DNA of 9,138 bases. Source: Bradyrhizobium sp. GTDB lineage: Bacteria; Pseudomonadota; Alphaproteobacteria; Rhizobiales; Xanthobacteraceae. The notes below the pieces were generated by a model. It was not told the origin of the DNA, searched no databases, and saw nothing but the letters and a program-made list of their open reading frames with translations. This document shows, piece after piece, positions 7,137 through 9,138 of this stretch. Numbering within the stretch: the first letter of the stretch is position 1; every line of letters starts with the position of its first letter. The position numbers and the translations under genes were made by a program. The stretch spans positions 1 through 9,138 of the forward strand of contig JAQGKJ010000591.1 of the NCBI GenBank assembly GCA_028290165.1, written 5' to 3'.

Positions 7137-7547
7137 TCACACCGGCGTGGTGCGCTCGTCGTTCCAGGTCAGGCCGAACTCTTCCAGCCCCTCGGCCAGG
7201 TAGTCGCTGACCAGGGGTTCGCCGAGCAGGTAGCTCGTGGTGTTCCGGTCGCGCCCGTCCGCGGCCTCGCGGCGGAGCTCGTCCCAGTCTTCGATGGTCC
7301 CGTCGCCGCGCCCAAGCCGCATCAGCGCAACCAGATCGACCTGCTCGTCTTCGGTCATGGCACTGATGAAGCCGGTGATCTCGCGCGCCACGGGATCGCC
7401 GCCATCATCCTCCAGCACATCGATCATATTATCGTCAGCGCCGTTCGACCCGGAATCCGGATCGGATTCCCCCTCCTTGACGTCGAATTCACGGGTTTTT
7501 TCGATCAAAAAAACCACCTTTTCGACCGAAATCGCTAGTTCTGGCAT
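7137..7547 (-). CDS. DUF3775 family protein
   Basis: This 136-residue acidic, soluble protein of unknown function matches what I recall of DUF3775: an N-terminal MPELAISVEKVVFLIEKTREFDVK, a central DDNMIDVLED, then EDEQVDLVALMRLGRGDG and a C-terminal LGEPLVSDYLAEGL. The family is mainly alphaproteobacterial. It has no membrane segment, signal peptide or recognisable catalytic motif, and Asp and Glu are far more common than Lys and Arg. GGGAG lies 7 bases before the ATG at 7547, which supports the start. It is a single gene, convergent with the quinone reductase-like gene and divergent from the MBL gene across 123 bases. A run of 7 A and a run of 6 T near its 5' end are unusual for this GC-rich sequence. 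Confidence 0.85.
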   Translation of the reverse strand: MPELAISVEKVVFLIEKTREFDVKEGESDPDSGSNGADDNMIDVLEDDGGDPVAREITGFISAMTEDEQVDLVALMRLGRGDGTIEDWDELRREAADGRDRNTTSYLLGEPLVSDYLAEGLEEFGLTWNDERTTPV

Positions 7548-7670
7548 CCCAGCGCTCCCTTGGCTTTTCGTGCCCCGTCAACGCGCGGACCGGCAAGATG
7601 ATCCATTGCGCGCATCGGCGGAAACCAGCATCTTCGCGCCCAAGAAACGACCAGTCAGGGGAAAAGCCGG

Positions 7671-8514
7671 ATGCACTGGAATGTGGGCAAGGTCAGGATC
7701 ACGAAAATCGTCGAACTGGAAACGGTCGGCAGCACCCGATTTATCCTGCCGCTCGCCACCAATGACGAAATCCGAAAATTGCCCTGGCTCATTCCCGATT
7801 TCGCCACCGAGGAAGGCCGTCTCAAAATGTCGATCCACTCGCTGGTGGTAGAGACGCCATCGCGCCGGATCGTGGTCGACACCGGGCTTGGCAACGACAA
7901 GGAAGGCCGCTCGGTGCCGACCTGGAATAACCGGAAGGGTCCATTCCTCGAGACCATGTCGGCGGCGGGCTTTCCGCCTGACAGCATCGACACCGTGCTG
8001 TGCACGCATCTGCACGTCGACCATGTCGGCTGGAACACAAGGCTTACTGGCGGCAAGTGGGTGCCGACCTTCACACGCGCGCGCTATGTGTTTGGAAGAG
8101 GCGAATATGAGCATTGGCGCGACCGCAGCGACGAGCCCGACAAGGCGGCGGTTTTCAACGACTCGGTGAAGCCGGTCGTCGATGCCGGCAAGGCCGATCT
8201 GGTCGCCGGCGATGCCAGGCTCGCCGACGAGATCACCCTGATCCCGACCCCCGGCCACAGCCCGGGCCATATGAGTATCCTGATCCGCTCGGACGGCGAA
8301 CAGGGCCTGCTGACCGGCGACGTCGCCCATCATCCCTGCCAGATGGCGCATCTTGATTGGTCATCGACCGCCGATTTCCGACCCCGTTCAGTCGGCCAAG
8401 ACACGGCGCGAATTGTTCTCGCGCTTTGCCGATACGCCGACCCTGGTGATCGGCGGACATTTCAGCGCCGCCCATATCAGGCGCGACGGCGATGCCTTCA
8501 AATTCATCGTTTAG
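7671..8514 (+). CDS. MBL-fold metallo-hydrolase, frameshifted near 3' end
   Basis: This metallo-beta-lactamase-fold hydrolase resembles the lactonase/methyl-parathion-hydrolase type; the substrate is unknown. Metal ligands seen are His113, His115, Asp117 and His118 (HLHVDH), His196 (TPGHSPGH) and Asp217 (GDVAHHP). The literal frame runs on to a stop at 8589-8591 (306 residues) but becomes Arg-rich, non-family sequence after about residue 236. Removing one T from the TTT at 8375-8377 restores a normal C-terminus containing LVIGGHFSAAHI, with the last metal ligand His263, and a stop at 8512-8514, giving 280 residues. So there is one extra base, either a true mutation that should disable the enzyme or a sequencing error. 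The start is ATG 7671 with GGGGA 8 bases upstream. An FAH-family gene follows 90 bases after the restored stop and may be co-transcribed. Confidence 0.85.
8376..8514 (+). other. Displaced C-terminal part of the MBL hydrolase gene (other frame)
   Basis: In the frame one base on from the upstream gene, this stretch encodes a family-like C-terminus beginning DSDPVQSAKTRRELFSRFAD and ending with DGDAFKFIV before TAG at 8512. It carries the histidine of the GGHF motif that completes the metal site in MBL hydrolases. Its good conservation in the shifted frame, against the Arg-rich nonsense of the literal frame, shows that the shift is recent or an error. Confidence 0.8.
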
Positions 8515-8604
8515 CAGCCCTGCAATGCGGCTCAGCAGTTGAATTTCCGCCCGCGCTGCTCCAAGAAGCATCCAAGCAACCACCACCCTAGGGAGTGATA
8601 AGAA

Positions 8605-9138
8605 ATGAAGCTTGTTCGTTACGGGGCCATTGGCCAGGAAAAGCCCGGCCTGATCGATAAATCGGGTCAATTGCGCGATCTGTCGGCGAAGGTGAAGGAC
8701 CTCAATGGCGAGGCCTATTCGCCGGCCTCGCTGGCCAAGCTTGCAGACCTCGACCCTGCCAAGCTTCCGGCCGTTGACGGCAAACCGCGACTGGGCGCGC
8801 CGGTAACCGGCATTTCGAAATTCGTCGCCATCGGGCTGAACTATATCGACCATGCCAAGGAGACCGGATCGCCGATCCCATCCGAGCCGATCTTCTTCCT
8901 GAAGGCCAACACCTCCCTCTCAGGCCCGAACGACGCGGTCGAAAAGCCGCGCGAATCCAAGAAACTCGACTGGGAGGTCGAAATCGCCGCCATCATCGGC
9001 ACCCGCGCCAAATATGTCAGTGAGGCCAACGCACTCAATCATGTCGCCGGCTATTGCGTCTGCAATGATGTCTCCGAGCGCTATTTCCAGCAGGAGCGCG
9101 GGGGACAGTGGACCAAGGGCAAGTCGCATGACACCTTC
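8605..9138 (+). CDS. Fumarylacetoacetate hydrolase family protein, 3' end beyond window
   Basis: The first 178 codons are present without a stop. The FAH superfamily contains C-C bond hydrolases, decarboxylases and the enzyme annotated as ureidoglycolate lyase; COG0179-type members act on 2-keto acid products of aromatic or sugar-acid breakdown. A short N-terminal region (1-65) leads into the catalytic domain at KFVAIGLNYIDHAKE (72-86). The likely metal ligands are Glu124 and Glu126 in DWEVEIA and Asp155 in NDVSER, and KGKSHDTF begins the next conserved block. Family length is about 280 residues, so roughly 100 are missing. GGGAG lies 9 bases before the ATG at 8605. It follows the MBL hydrolase gene on the same strand, suggesting joint expression. 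The exact reaction cannot be told from what is visible. Confidence 0.92.
   Translation, partial: MKLVRYGAIGQEKPGLIDKSGQLRDLSAKVKDLNGEAYSPASLAKLADLDPAKLPAVDGKPRLGAPVTGISKFVAIGLNYIDHAKETGSPIPSEPIFFLKANTSLSGPNDAVEKPRESKKLDWEVEIAAIIGTRAKYVSEANALNHVAGYCVCNDVSERYFQQERGGQWTKGKSHDTF

Noticed and set aside
8370..8385. Programmed ribosomal frameshifting in the MBL gene
   Set aside because: The change needed is +1, no known slippery heptamer or rare-codon/stop arrangement is present, and the family is not known for recoding. An extra base is simpler.

Overview
The window looks like a chromosomal segment from a GC-rich alphaproteobacterium, most likely Bradyrhizobium or a close relative (Nitrobacteraceae/Bradyrhizobiaceae). 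The grounds are the alphaproteobacterial style of the initiator tRNA, three intergenic palindromic repeats of types that I recall as abundant in Bradyrhizobium/Rhodopseudomonas, and the gene types present (DUF3775, CvpA-like, coniferyl-aldehyde dehydrogenase, FAH family). This is an assignment from memory of these families; no search was run. I see no prophage, insertion sequence, CRISPR array or plasmid gene.

Layout: the 5' 60 nt of an initiator tRNA-Met lie on the minus strand at the left edge (1-60). A plus-strand aldehyde dehydrogenase of the coniferyl-aldehyde type (350-1783) follows, then a 154-bp palindromic repeat, then a GMC-family FAD alcohol dehydrogenase (1979-3583). A second palindromic repeat (3608-3697) sits at the convergent junction with a classical SDR dehydrogenase on the minus strand (3704-4465). 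Divergent from it is a CvpA-like membrane protein (4577-5092). A two-gene plus-strand operon follows: an SDR-fold protein without the usual catalytic Tyr and Lys (5217-6002) and a zinc-free quinone oxidoreductase-like MDR protein (5999-6988), overlapping by 4 nt. A third hairpin region (7026-7087) separates these from a convergent DUF3775 protein (7137-7547, minus). On the right are an MBL-fold metallo-hydrolase with a one-base frameshift near its 3' end (7671-8514) and the first 178 codons of a fumarylacetoacetate hydrolase-family enzyme (8605 to the edge).

Function: most genes encode oxidoreductases and hydrolases of the kind used in peripheral catabolism. The GMC dehydrogenase and the aldehyde dehydrogenase could together carry an alcohol through an aldehyde to an acid, possibly a lignin-derived aromatic. 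The MBL hydrolase and the FAH-family enzyme could form another pair. Neither pairing is proven by the sequence. I did not find a convincing new multi-gene system. The points most worth a second look are the SDR protein with a rewritten active site in a translationally coupled operon, the frameshift that removes the last metal ligand of the MBL protein, the initiator tRNA with an A-U pair where three G-C pairs are usual, and the palindromes at the gene junctions.
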